DNA from: Diphasiastrum complanatum
Taxonomy: Eukaryota > Streptophyta > Lycopodiopsida > Lycopodiales > Lycopodiaceae
Assembly: GCA_029204225.1 (NCBI GenBank)
Contig: CM055107.1
Location: 2,821,923 to 2,885,922 of the forward strand
DNA length: 64,000 nucleotides
Reading direction: 5' to 3'
The notes beneath the pieces are model-generated. The model was not told the DNA's origin and did not search any database. It worked only from the letters and a program-made list of their open reading frames with translations. Shown piece after piece: positions 1 to 10,685 of this stretch. Positions within the stretch are counted from its first letter, which is position 1. The number at the start of each line of letters is the position of its first letter. The translations under genes and the position numbers were made by a program.

Positions 1-492
1 GGCCAGAGCACCACTTGGATGCTTTGCATGTGGAGAAAATCACAGAGTTGCAGAATGCCCAAATAAAGAAAAAATTGTACCATTTTGTCGTGACTGTGGA
101 TATGGGCATTGCTATAAAGACTGTCCAGCAAGACCGAAGCCACCACCAGCTACAGCACCTGTAAATTTGATAACAATCAAGCAAGGATCAGTAGCTCAGA
201 ATAAACCAAGTGCACCCTCTGCTGATTCTATACCATTGAACGATACACCAACAACATCGGGAGTCTATCCAAATCTTAATGCAGAAAAATGAAGATATCA
301 GGATATGAGACAGTGGATTAAACATCTACAAGAAGAAGAGGAACTTGAGGCTGCTAAAGTAACAGTTGAAGTTTGGTCTTCACCATTGCAGCCTCCAAGA
401 AATTTACGTACGGATATGAATGATCAATTACATCATCACGAAGAACCCTTCAAGATGACCGCATACAGAATGACTCATGAATATTTTGTCTA
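1..492 (+). pseudogene. gag: Gag C-terminal remnant with two zinc knuckles (copy A)
   Basis: The frame opens at the window edge with two zinc knuckles, CFACGENHRVAEC (about 35-73) and CRDCGYGHCYKDC (about 88-126). Both have spacing CX2CX3HX4C, one residue shorter than the usual retroviral CX2CX4HX4C. Such knuckles bind genomic RNA during particle assembly. A stop (TGA) lies at about 289-291, where copy B reads Arg. Copy A also lacks a stretch of about 18 codons present in B at 13530-13590. A second open segment with a Glu-rich piece runs to 492. Confidence 0.8.
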
Positions 493-1209
493 GCAAGACC
501 CATATTTCATTGGGAGAGTTCCTAAAGTTGGTGCCAAAAGCAAAATAAGTCTTAGTGCAAAAGTTAGCTCAAAAAGAATCAGAAGACCATCAAGAGCCGC
601 TTTTTTGTGCTAGATTTGAAGAATCTGACGATGTACTCCATGTTGGAGCCGCGTGGGAAAGTGAACAAAAGAATATCACTCTGCCGATACAACATAGACA
701 ATTTTCTAAAGAAATAGCCGTGATAGATGGCAGTTCAGGAGTGAACCTAATTTCTACAAAGCTATGTACAAAATGGGGCCTTACAAAGATTAAGCCTGCT
801 ACTTTTGCTATTAAGCTAGTTGATCAAACGACAATTCGTCCATGAGGAATGGTAGAAGATATATCTGTCAGGATTGTAGGAGTACAGTTCGTCATTACTT
901 TCGTCGTGATGGACTTACCAGAAGCACCAAATGTCTACCAAGTTCTCTTAGGACGTCCATGGTTACGAGTTGTGCAAGTAATTAATAACTGGGGTACCAG
1001 AAAAATCACTTTTGAAAATCGTGAACGTGCAGTTAAAGTTGATCCTACGACTTGGACTATCAAGCCAATGGTTCAAAAAGCGGATGACGATTCATCAACA
1101 ACGGATCACACTTGTGATCGACCAGAGCAAAAATTGGGAGTTCACTACGATTCTCAAACGGATACTGTCAATTAGAACGAAGCTCTTGCAAAAATTGATT
1201 GTACAGCAG
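493..1209 (+). pseudogene. Retroviral-type aspartic protease remnant (copy A)
   Basis: The aspartic protease cleaves the Gag-Pol polyprotein. The active-site loop reads VIDGSSGVNLIS (about 718-753), a DGS/DGG variant of the classical D-S/T-G loop. The flap and distal region follow, with a conserved LLGRPWL near 947-965. A stop (TGA) at 843-845 splits the domain where copy B has Arg. After about 1175 the frame degrades, and at 1209 the sequence jumps to integrase because of an internal deletion. Confidence 0.8.
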
Positions 1210-2513
1210 AATTGAATCTACACCAGTTAATATTGAAATGGATGATGAACTGTCAGATGCTGCGTTATTTTATGTTGAAGCAGTACTTGAGTGGGCGGTA
1301 GATATTGTTGAGTACCTGATGCTAGGACAACCGAATGGCTCTTTGACAAAAGTACAGAAAAGACAATTGATTCATAAGGCTCAACCTTATCAATCAATTT
1401 CTAGACAATTGTATCGTCGTGGATCATATAATATTTTACGAAGATGTGTTTTACCGCATGAATACCAGATCTAATCATGTTTTCACATGATGGCATGGGT
1501 GGATGACACTTCTCTACAGATATTACTGTTCGCAAACTTTTGCAATCCGGTTGTTGGTGGCCTACGCTTCATAAGGACACAGAAAATTTTATTCAGACAT
1601 GTGATGTCTGCCAGTGAGCACGACAGCCTACTCGACAGAATTATGAACCCTTACATCCGGTTTTATCACAAGCACCGTTTGAAAAATGGGGATTGGATTA
1701 TGTTGGTCCTATTCATCCCGCTGCACAAGGATCTCAGGCCCGATACATTATCGTCGCAACTGATTATATGACCAAGTGGGTTGAAGCCAAAGCTGTCAAA
1801 GTGGCTGATGCGAAATTTACGACCAAGTTTCTATATGAAAACATTATAATCAGATTTGGATGTTCGATCGAAATTGTCAGTGATCGGGGTACACACTTTG
1901 TTAATCAAACAAGAATGTGTTTACTGGAAGATTTTTTTGTTATACACAGATTTAGTACTCCCGATTATCCCAGAGGGAATGGCCAGGCTGAATCTTCCAA
2001 TAAGATTCTCTGCACCATTATGACAAAGACAGTTGAAGCGAGTCGGTCTAATAGGGAACATAAACTGTATGCAGCATTATGGGCATTCAGAACCGCTTAC
2101 AAATATAGTACAAATCAAACACCTTTTCAACTGGTTTATGGTCAAGATGTTGTTATGCCAATTGAATTTTTAATCTCATCTTTACGCATAGCAGCAACAG
2201 AACAATTAAATGATGATCAGTCTTTACAACTTCATCATAAAGCGTTGCACAAATTATGTGAAACCCGATTGATGGCAATTCATGCCTTAGCAGCAGAGAA
2301 AGCCCGCCGCAAGGCATGGCACGATCGTCGATTGCACAAGAAAGATCTGGAAGCAGGAGATCTTGCATTGATGTACAAAACCAAGCTGATCAAGGGTAAG
2401 TTGAAGTTTACTGGTGAAGGCCTGTATAAAGTAATATGGCGCAGTAATTCTTGAGCACTTGGATGGAAAACGATTTGATACTCCGGTAAATGGCAGCCGA
2501 TTACGCAAGTTTT
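1210..2513 (+). pseudogene. Integrase remnant (copy A), joined directly to protease by deletion
   Basis: This begins with the RNase H/integrase linker and the integrase N-terminal region (1210-1474). The HHCC zinc-binding region follows in other frames (1487-1690), then the catalytic core and C-terminal domain (1693-2454). The D-D-E residues are visible as GLDYVGP (about 1690), SDRGTHF (about 1881) and GNGQAESSNK (about 1978). The C-terminal part has the GDLALMYKTK segment. A short deletion near 2433 relative to copy B shifts the last codons out of frame. RT and RNase H (about 2.19 kb in B) are missing upstream. Confidence 0.85.
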
Positions 2514-3374
2514 AGCAGCCTGCTCCGCCAGTTCAGCAAGCCTGATCTCAATAAATTTTTTTATTTCATTTGTTTTCAATTTTTTGTTTTCAGTAATTAA
2601 TTTGCTGACTTTTTTTGAAAAAAGACAGCTAAAAAAAAAAAAAAGCAAAAAGAAAAAACAATAAGGGAAAGACTGATGAGCAAAAGTCAAGAAGTCATCA
2701 GCATAAGAAAAAGGACGCAGAGTATTTTTATGGAAAATGCCTTAGAAAACTATTGTTTTGGGCAGATTTGGCCAATACAATATCAGAAACCTTCGCTGAG
2801 CTCTCAGACTGTACATTCAGCCTTGATTTATCTAAATTGAGGTGGGCGAAGGTTTCTGACAAGAGAAAATTCAATTTTTTAGTCAGGCAAATGTTCAGTA
2901 ATATGCCATTTTGGGAACCTTCGCCAAGCATCATAACCTCATTATGAACCTTTGCCAACCTGCTAGATGATCTTAAAATGTCCAAATTAGGTTGTCCATA
3001 GGTTCAGATTGTGAAAAAATGCACTTATGACAGTACCTGGGCGAAGGACCCTCCTGGGCGAAGGTTCATCCTTCGCCAGACCTGGAAAACGTTCGCCTGA
3101 TAGGTTCAGATCCCTAGAAACCTTCGCCGAGATTTTTATAGCCTATTTTTACAGTACTGTACATGTCCACAAATTTTTGTTCAGAACTGATCAGCCCAAC
3201 TACTATTCAGTGTAATGGACCCACCAAATTCACCTATAAGTTGGCTGAATTCGATTCATTCCTCACTTGTGCTAGCGAAGCTCTTGTGAATTTTTCTTGC
3301 GACCAAAGCCTTCCAAATTTCCTGCATTGCCTTCTGATACACTTGCACGCGTTTATAATTCTTTTTTGATCATC
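2514..3374 (+). other. Spacer between pol and accessory ORF, rich in short inverted motifs (copy A)
   Basis: This non-coding spacer contains about nine copies of CCTTCGCC or its complement GGCGAAGG, some with one mismatch, in both orientations between 2789 and 3130. One pair forms a perfect hairpin: GGCGAAGG at 3057-3064, loop TTCAT, CCTTCGCC at 3070-3077. An A/T-rich stretch lies near 2560-2660. The position just upstream of the accessory ATG suggests a role in expressing that ORF (subgenomic promoter, splice region or RNA structure); this is inference. Confidence 0.7.
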
Positions 3375-6300
3375 ATGTCTTCTACCGATTCTTCCCAGTC
3401 TTTGCGCTATACTATCCATCGTGATGTCCCATCTGCAACGGACATCATGATTCTTCCTAGCACAAGCATGGTCACTCAGTGGATGACCCTTGCGGAGCCT
3501 TTACTTACTGCAATGAGTATTCATGAGAGAGCCTTTTCGGGACGCATCAATATGGATTTCATCACTCTTGCCTTCAATAAGTGGAAGGAAGAGAAATCCA
3601 AGTTTTATATCACCTTCCAAGGAGCCACACACAAGGTGTGCGTCACTGAGGCCACACTTGCAGCTATAGGAATCTCATCCGGTACGCAAGCCTCACTCAA
3701 TCACAAGCACGCCAAACAGGCCATCAAGCCATAGATTGACCTCACCAATGATCTGCACTGGACTAATGATGGCTACCTTCTGGAAGCCATCACTGAGGCT
3801 TCCATCCACGCCGATGCCCAGTTGTTGAATCATTTCCTGATGGTTGGCAACCTCAGGAAAGACCGCATCACATCTCAAGTCCTTCACAGGATAGTGGAGT
3901 CCCACACAAAGTTGGCCAAAGCCCCTCTCGAACCATATAACTGGTTCAAGATTGTTTCTGGTGAGCTCAAGCGAGCTATTAAGGCCAATACAAAGCAGCA
4001 GTTCGCCGCTGGCTCTCTATTGTCCCTCTTAGCCGCTTCTCACTTAGAAAACAGAATCCATGGGCACCGGCCGAGTCCTCTCATTAGGCCTCAAGTTCTT
4101 ATAGTCGCCGTCGTCAACGCAACGAGATCATAATTCTTGACTCGCCTTCCGCGTCACGACGTCGCACTAGGCATACCTCATCAGGTGTGCTTCCACCCTC
4201 TGCTGCTGTTCGCACTGAACTTCTCATTCCCCTCGCCTCCGATGCTTCCCTCGCCTCTGCTCCCTTACAAGGACAGTCTGTGACAATTGGGCCTACCATT
4301 CCCATCACAGCTGCCCAGGCCGCCTCACCCTCGCACACCGAAGCAACCTCATCCAACACACAGTTCTTCATGGATATGTTCGATGATTCCGACCCCCTTA
4401 GGGCCACCGAAATTTTTGAAATTCCCCAGAGCCCAGCGCCCTTTGAATTCCAATCCCCTGGAAGAGGATTCGGGCATATCCATGAATCTATTGTTGGTGT
4501 CAAAGATGCTGTGAGAAATTGGCAAAAATCTAGCTTGGTATTTTTTATGATAGAAGTTTGTAAGTGAATCTCACATGTGTGGAGGATGTTCCCACGTGTG
4601 GAGAATTGTAAGGTAAATCAAAATGTTTGATATAGGGGTCTCATAGAATCTCATAGTCAAGCATTTAGGTGTAGGATGTTGATAGGTCAAATTTGGCATA
4701 GATGGCAGATTATCCATTTCCACTTGTAATGCCACTATTGAGCCAAAATAGAGTAGGAGGCCAAACTTGTGCCAATTAGAGTGTAGACAAGTGTAATGCT
4801 TTTGTTTGATGAAGTTTAAGAGGTCCAATAGGATTTAGAGGTGGAACCATGTGTGGTCCAATAGGAATTTGAGGTGTGCTTGAATATAGTCCGATAGAAT
4901 TTAGAGGTGCATGGATCAATGGTCCAATAGGATTAAGAGGTGGCAAAGTGTGATCCAATCATAGTTAAGCATAGTGGTAGCTCATGAATCTACTAGTATC
5001 ATTGTACTCCTCATTTTGAATCTAATTTGATTTTGAGATTGAGTGGATTTTGAGTGTCATTGAATTTCTAGCTTTCTCTCTCTACCCGAGAGCTCATGAT
5101 GGTTTTTCTCTCTCTACCCGAGGAGAGCAGCTTGTTTTTACTTAGAATACTTTTGGAACACTTCCCACACGTGTGAATGAGAGTTGGAAGTGATTGAATG
5201 CATGTAGTAGTGTGTTTTTGCCATAGAATCAAAGATAGATCTTGAATCTCAATCTAGTCTTGATCTTGGTGCATCTACACACCTTAGGAGATCATAAGTA
5301 CATGTAGTGGACAATCCACACGTGTGAATTCAACAGATGCCAGTCAGCAACCACCCACACAGGGTAGCCCAGCCACACTTCGGGTCGACACAACTGTAAA
5401 GTCACCAAAGCAGTTCGACGCCACGGTGCCTGAAGGGTTTGAAGAAGAGAATATTTTTGAAGAAGAAGAGACCTTGGCACCTATTCCACGCTTACGAAGG
5501 ACAGTACCATCAGGGTCTCCTGCTGCTGCCACCTCTACGACCGTCAATTTTGGTGATGCTCTCGAGTTAGTTTTAAGCCTTGGGCAAGTGATCCAGTCTA
5601 TGCTGTATAAGAAGAAAGAAATGGAGCAGAGGATCTCTGATCTAGGATCCGAAAACACTCTGATCGGCCAGAAAATTGTCCAGCTGGATCGAGAGGTGAA
5701 GATAGCCAAGCAACATGAAGAAAAGATTGAAAGTGAAAAGACATTGGCCCAGCAACAAGCTGATCGCTTGGAAACCTACATCAGCTCCCTGCAAAACGCC
5801 TTGACAACCGCACAAGATCAGGTAGATAAGGCAGTGCAAGAGGCCAAGCAACAGGTGCAGCTGCTGAAGGGGCAATTACAGATGGCCGAACAAAATCGCA
5901 CACGGCTTCAAGGTGAATTGGATGTGACCACCCTTGAGCGTGATGCCTATCTGCAAACACAAATACACAATCATCCGGTCACACGACGGAGATTGCATAT
6001 TTGTTCAAGAAAGTGGAAACATACAAAGTGGCCCTTCAGGGATTTCAAGGCCGCTTTGATAGGTTCAAAGGAACAGCTTCAACCGAATTGGAAAAGGCAA
6101 AAGAGACCATCAATGCCTATGAAAAAGCCGCCGCAAGTGTTGGAAGCCGAACCACAAATCTCTGTCCCGGTCATGCCGCAATTCTCCCCTTCGTGCCAAG
6201 AAGCTGTACAAGTGGATACAGGGGTTGATTCGAGGGACCGGGGGGGAGCTCCAGATCTAGCAGATCAACCGCCAACCATACCGGCAGTACAAGCGGGTCC

Positions 6301-7106
6301 ATTCTCATCAAGGACAAGCCATTTATTCAGAAGGCCCATCAGCGTCGAGGACTAGATCAAGACCTTCTTAAAGCAGCATCCACATGAGTCCTGGTGTGGT
6401 GGATGGGTTCTCAAATTCACGACCTCCGAGATTGAGGCCGACAAAGAATTGGACAAAATACCTGCACTGGGAGAGCAGCCGGCATGGAGAATCATGATTT
6501 TTGAGAAAACTTCGGAATCAATTAGGAGTTACGTCGCCAGCCCTCGCCAGTTGCGGGTAGATCCTTACTACGTGCCAATGCTGCGAAGACAAAAATGGAA
6601 AGATTAGGGATTGGCTATGGATAAAATCACCATCCAGACACCCAATTGGCCAATCATCCATCAGCCTTACAGCTGGAACATTTCAGTGGACTTCCACCGG
6701 GCCTTACAAGCATATCAAAGAGAGTATATCCACTCTCCGGATCCAACGGTGCGACAATCGGCAATGTTTGCAAAAGATCTAACTCTGTTGGCGTCAGTGG
6801 CAACCAAATGGGACGATTGTCTTCCTACCCTGGCATTCGATCCAAATAAGTCGATGGCCTCAGAGCAAATCAAAGATCAGATGCCGATTACTCAACTGTA
6901 TTTCCATGTGGCTATGATGGGAGGCTCTTGGGAATCCCACTTCACCTCATGGACAACTTCCAAGTGGATTGCCGGAGCCCACCGTTGTTTCCTGCCACAT
7001 AATTTGGATTTCAATACTGCACGATATCATTTAATTAAGATTCGGCACGAAGCCAATAAAAGTTCCCAATAACTGCATATTGCAGGTGTCGTGGGACCGC
7101 CACCAG
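3375..7106 (+). pseudogene. Accessory ORF of the gypsy element (copy A), broken
   Basis: This is a gene between integrase and the 3' LTR; I do not recognise the family. ATG at 3375 opens an N-terminal globular domain (to about 4050), then a Ser/Pro/Thr-rich linker, a heptad-rich coiled coil (about 5620-6140, Glu/Gln/Lys-rich) and a C-terminal domain (about 6480-7072). Lesions: TAG at 3732, a ~35-bp deletion near 4060, an inserted solo LTR (4492-5335), a 1-bp deletion near 5985, TAG near 6353 and 6605, and a ~22-bp deletion near 7023. None of the point lesions is shared with copy B. No signal peptide or obvious membrane segment is seen, so it does not look like a classical envelope protein. 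Confidence 0.75.
4492..5335 (+). mobile_element. Solo LTR-like insertion with G-box palindromes
   Basis: Copy B is continuous across this point (20071-20090), so these 844 bp are an insertion. It starts TGTTGG and ends CAACA, the TG...CA form of an LTR. It contains CACATGTGTG (4572), CCACGTGTGG (4592), CACACGTGTG (5166) and CACACGTGTG (5317-5326, just inside the 3' end). No coding region is present. The flanks (CTAT / GATG) show no perfect 5-bp target duplication, so the exact ends or later changes are uncertain. Confidence 0.7.
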
Positions 7107-7122
7107 TTTTGGTGGGGGATAC
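7107..7122 (+). promoter_or_regulatory. Polypurine tract of copy A
   Basis: The purine-rich GGTGGGGGA run lies immediately before the 3' LTR start at 7123. It is the RNase H-resistant primer for plus-strand DNA synthesis. The same tract is present at 21870-21885 in copy B. Confidence 0.75.
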
Positions 7123-7858
7123 TGTTGGAGGGTTTGCGGATCCCAAGGCAACTCTAACCCTAGTTAATAAGTGAGAGAGATTTAGCACCCTGCGTGTGTA
7201 AGTCCAACCCAATGATCACATAGTTATTTGATTGATTAGTTAAAAGTTAATAAAAGGACTTTAGGCTTTTTTGCGGGACTTTTAATGTCATAGGGCCTAA
7301 ATGTCAAGTTAGTGAATAAAGTTGGGTTTCCCTCCAAATTTGATGGTTCCCACACTTTTTTAAATTTGAATAAAAAGAGAGACAAGACTGGACCAATAGG
7401 ATTTAGAGGCCAGGGTCCTCCTCTTTACTATAAAAAAGGACCAACTCGAGTTGCTCCTGATGTTCATTTCCTCATTTCAATGAAGCAGATTGGTTCTCTT
7501 TAGAAGTGGATTGATGAATGTCCTTAACGTTTCCTCTCTTTTCCTCATTTCTCATGCTTTCTTTGGGTTTTACTAATTGTTGGATCTGATCATTATTGGG
7601 ATTGCTATTTCTTATGCTTTTTGTGAGAGAGAAAGGGAGAGAGAGAAGAGTAAGTTTCTATCATTGTTATGGATTGGATGTAGTGTTAATGCTTAGTGTT
7701 AATGGATGTTAGTGTTAGATCCTCCATTCATGTTTAAATATGAACTATACTATCGCTCTCATGGGAACGAACCTATGCGTGACAACTAACTTCGTCTCTT
7801 TGATGCTAGATTGACTAGATCTTGGATTCAGGTTAGGCAAGAAAAGAAACCCACTACA
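7123..7858 (+). repeat. 3' LTR of copy A
   Basis: This 736-bp LTR begins TGTTGGAGGG and ends CCACTACA. It aligns with 21886-22644 along its whole length. CCAAT lies at 7393-7397 and a TATA box (TATAAAAAA) at 7429-7437, giving a likely U3/R boundary shortly downstream. Copy B's AATAAA signal reads AATGAA here. A short GAGA-rich stretch lies at 7620-7650. The 5' partner LTR is outside the window. Confidence 0.85.
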
Positions 7859-8870
7859 GCCTACCTCCACACCCAAAACATATGACAGATGAGACACGCA
7901 AGTGCAAGATCCATTGCAATATGACTGCAAGTACTCATCTAGTTGAGATTTTAGAAATTGCATCTTCTTCAATGCTCCTTGCCATCTGTAGATTCTCCTA
8001 TATACTATGTAGAGGGTCCATACGAAACGTCGTGACATAATGTAAAATGTACAGTGAAAGTCAATCACAAAGAAATAATCACTTAGAAAAGTTCAGTCAA
8101 AACCGCTCCAGAGTTCAATCAAATCCACTGAAAAGTTTTGTCAAACCCGCTAACTCTTGTTTGTGCAAACTCCTTCTCTTATGCACTTCCCCAAATTGAA
8201 ACTGAAAATTGGTGAATTGAAGCTCAATATTCCTCGCCTTTGCTGAATGATTGCTTGTTAGGTCTTGGCGTTGAAAAACAGATTTAGCCGAAACTTTATC
8301 TTCAAGGTCATTTGATATAGTCACATGATATCCCCAAGTGTTTGTTCCAAAATACTAAGGTTTGGTATGAAATATCTATCAACAGTGGATATTTGTCAAC
8401 CCTAGTCAAATATGGTCAAACTTGGTCAAAGCCAGCCAAATTTGGTGTCAATGACATCTACTAGGTTAGATAAACATGGCTGCAAATTTTCGTCTGATTT
8501 GCACTTGAAACGAGAGAGATAGTCCAGTTTGAATTTTTTTTTTTTATCAAATCTAAGCCTTTTAAGGGGCCAAAAAATGAAAATATTCAAAACTTCTCAA
8601 AATCATGTGAATTTAGGTTTGTCGGGTAGGGCTCAATGTGGTGAGATAGAAGGTACTTGATCTATTCAATTTGGCTGACAGGTTTGCAAGATATTATCAG
8701 TCCAAGTAGATTGTTGACCAAGACTTGTCTAAAAATCTTTTGGAACCATATTTGTTTTCCGAATTTAGGTCGTAGGGTTAGACCCGAAAAAGGATACGTT
8801 TGAATGGAGTGTTGACGTCCAAATTTTTCCCAAACTAGGTCAGAATGAGGACACGTCCGAGTGAGAATTT
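7859..8870. other. No gene recognised; AT-rich flank of copy A
   Basis: A short minus-strand open frame (about 7860-8068) reads out of the LTR but shows no family I know. Several GGTCAAA / TTGGTCAAA motifs cluster at 8390-8450. An A/T run lies at 8533-8545. Nothing else is supported. Confidence 0.5.
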
Positions 8871-9330
8871 ACGTCGATAGGCAGATCCGAAGGACTAACT
8901 AAGCCGAAGGCCTGGGTTGGTTTATATCCGATGGGCATTGGGTACGTCCGATGGCGGGTCTTGTTTTACACATCTGATGGGTTGAGTGGGCGCATATTTA
9001 CATCCGATGGGCAGGGCTTTTTTTGCAGCCGATGGGGTGTTCCGTCCGATGGAAAGAGGGCCGACAGTTCTATGCGCTTCAGATCCACGCTTACCGTATA
9101 CCATTGAAGCGCATTTGTAGGTCCGATGGCAGAGATTTACATCTGACGGGTTGACCGGGCGCACCTGAAGCAGTTACATCCGATGGCGGACCTGAAGCAT
9201 GTGTGCAGAGGTCAGGACTTAGAGGTCAGGACTCAGATCCGAAGGGTTTATATCCGACTGTTTTGCAGAGGTCAGATTTGATTGTCTTTGCAGGTCTGAG
9301 TTTGGGGTTGGTTTACATCTGATGGGGAAC
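8871..9330 (+). repeat. Degenerate TCCGATGG motif cluster
   Basis: At least ten copies of TCCGATGG or one-base variants (ATCTGATGG, GCCGATGG, TCTGACGG) are spaced irregularly by about 15-60 bp, often preceded by TTTACA or GGT. The segment is G-rich compared with its neighbours. It is not a simple tandem repeat. It may be LTR or UTR sequence of an unknown element. Confidence 0.6.
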
Positions 9331-9365
9331 CGAACAAAAGTATATTTGTTGCACCAGCAAGTAGT

Positions 9366-9773
9366 TTGTGCAATGAGGAGACTGCAGATGGAGTTCAAAC
9401 TGAACAAGAGTCAGTCATAGTCCAAATCAATGGAAGCTGTTTGGTAACTATGTATTACACCAAAGCTAACAGTGATGGCCTTGAGGAGGGTGTGCATTTC
9501 TACAAGCGGCACATATCAACGAAAAAACTTGTTGGGAACCTTTCAGATGCATTCAGGAAGCATCCATTGCAAAGAGATATTGCATTTGAACTCAAATCTG
9601 AATTGGAAGTAAATGCTTCCTATCGATTTTTAGTGCGGGCACTTAACCTGAAGAAACCTTTTCTTCACCTTATAATTGTGAATGATGATTCGTGGTTGCA
9701 GATCCTATTTTTCTCAGTTTATGTCTTAGTGTTTTCCTTGTTTAGAGCCAATGGTTTAAGGCCATGTAATTAA
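9366..9773 (+). pseudogene. Orphan exon-like open frame, unknown protein
   Basis: This open frame of about 135 codons has no ATG start and is open upstream too. Its composition is protein-like, unlike nearby repeat DNA. It includes the segments VTMYYTKANSDG and GVHFYKRHISTKKLVGNL. The last ~25 residues turn hydrophobic and AT-rich, as if the frame ran into an intron after IIVNDDS. There is no retroelement motif. It looks like one exon of a host gene, either a remnant or captured by a transposon. I do not recognise the family. Confidence 0.35.
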
Positions 9774-9927
9774 AATAATATTAGATGCCAAAGTTTAAGT
9801 TATGTTTAAGCTATTAAGTTTTTGAAATTAGTCAAAAGTTCAATGGTGGTAGATGGGGTGTGCTTCTTCCTACACCATAGATTAGTTTGTGTTTCTTATG
9901 GATGGTGTGGATTTAGATCCTATCCTT

Positions 9928-10424
9928 TGCAAGTAGTTAATAGGAAGCAAAGGGCAAGGGCCACCCTAAAGATAAAAAGACACCATTGGTAACCATTTTT
10001 CATGCTTAATGAGAAGGAAGAAACTCTACCATTTCGGAAAGCAAGCATCCTCATTTGTTATTCACTCATTGCTAATGCTATTGTGGTGCTTTCTCTTTTG
10101 TTCTCTATTTTTCATTGTTCTTGTTTTTATTAGTCAAAACTTTTCCATTAGCATGTATAATGAGCAAATGAGCTAACCTCTATCTCACCTCTCTCTCTCT
10201 CCCTCTTTCTCTACTCATTCTATCCATCCTTATTTCAATCTCTCTCTCTCTCTCTCTTTTCACTCTCAATCATGATGTATGGATGTGCTTAGTGTTAGTA
10301 AAGGTAGTGTTAGGGTGGGGTAGTGTTAGAGAAAAGTAAAAAGCATCTAAATCTAACAACTTGCAAGTAGCCAATAGAAAGCAAGGGGCAAGGGCCACCC
10401 CAAAGATAAAAAGACACTTATTGT
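9928..10424 (+). repeat. Pair of ~65-bp direct repeats
   Basis: The segment starting CTTTGCAAGTAGTTAATAGG at about 9926 recurs at about 10360 as CTTGCAAGTAGCCAATAG. Both continue with AAGCAA(A/G)GGGCAAGGG and AAAGATAAAAAGACAC. Spacing is about 434 bp. The pair may be fragments of one dispersed repeat or a local duplication. No coding region lies between them. Confidence 0.6.
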
Positions 10425-10584
10425 ACATCATTTTTAATATACTATTTTGAATAGAGAAAACTGTACTCAACTTTGGTGCCTCTCCTCTCTCGTGTCTCCT
10501 CTCCTCCCCTCTCCTCCATCTCTTTTCCCCTCTCCACTTCTTGGTTCTTGATCTCTCTCTCCCTTCTCTTCTTAGAAGATCCAA

Positions 10585-10615
10585 GCTCTCTTCTCTCTTC
10601 TCTCTTCTCTCTTCT

Positions 10616-10680
<65 letters not shown>
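10585..10680. repeat. CT microsatellite with TTCTCTC prelude
   Basis: A perfect (CT)30 tract at 10621-10680 is preceded by several CTTCTCT heptamers (10585-10620). The open frames it creates on both strands (Ser-Leu or Glu-Arg) are artefacts. CT-rich DNA also occurs at 10188-10260. Confidence 0.95.

Positions 10681-10685
<5 letters not shown>

Larger units (their letters stand above)
1..7858 (+). mobile_element. Ty3/gypsy retrotransposon copy A, 5' end outside window, defective
   Basis: Order on the plus strand: gag zinc knuckles, protease, integrase, ~0.86 kb spacer, accessory ORF, polypurine tract, 3' LTR. The order protease-(RT-RNase H)-integrase is the Ty3/gypsy order. The copy matches copy B (13046-22644) almost base for base once B is shifted by about 13.3 kb, but it lacks B's RT and RNase H and carries an 844-bp solo LTR inside the accessory ORF. 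The 5' LTR and most of gag are off the left edge. No chromodomain is seen at the integrase end. The protease core motif (DGGS/DGSS type) suggests a Tat-like lineage, which is inference. Confidence 0.9.

Noticed and set aside
8871-9330. CRISPR-like array
   Set aside because: The octamers are short, degenerate and irregularly spaced, and the DNA is eukaryotic; no repeat-spacer structure.
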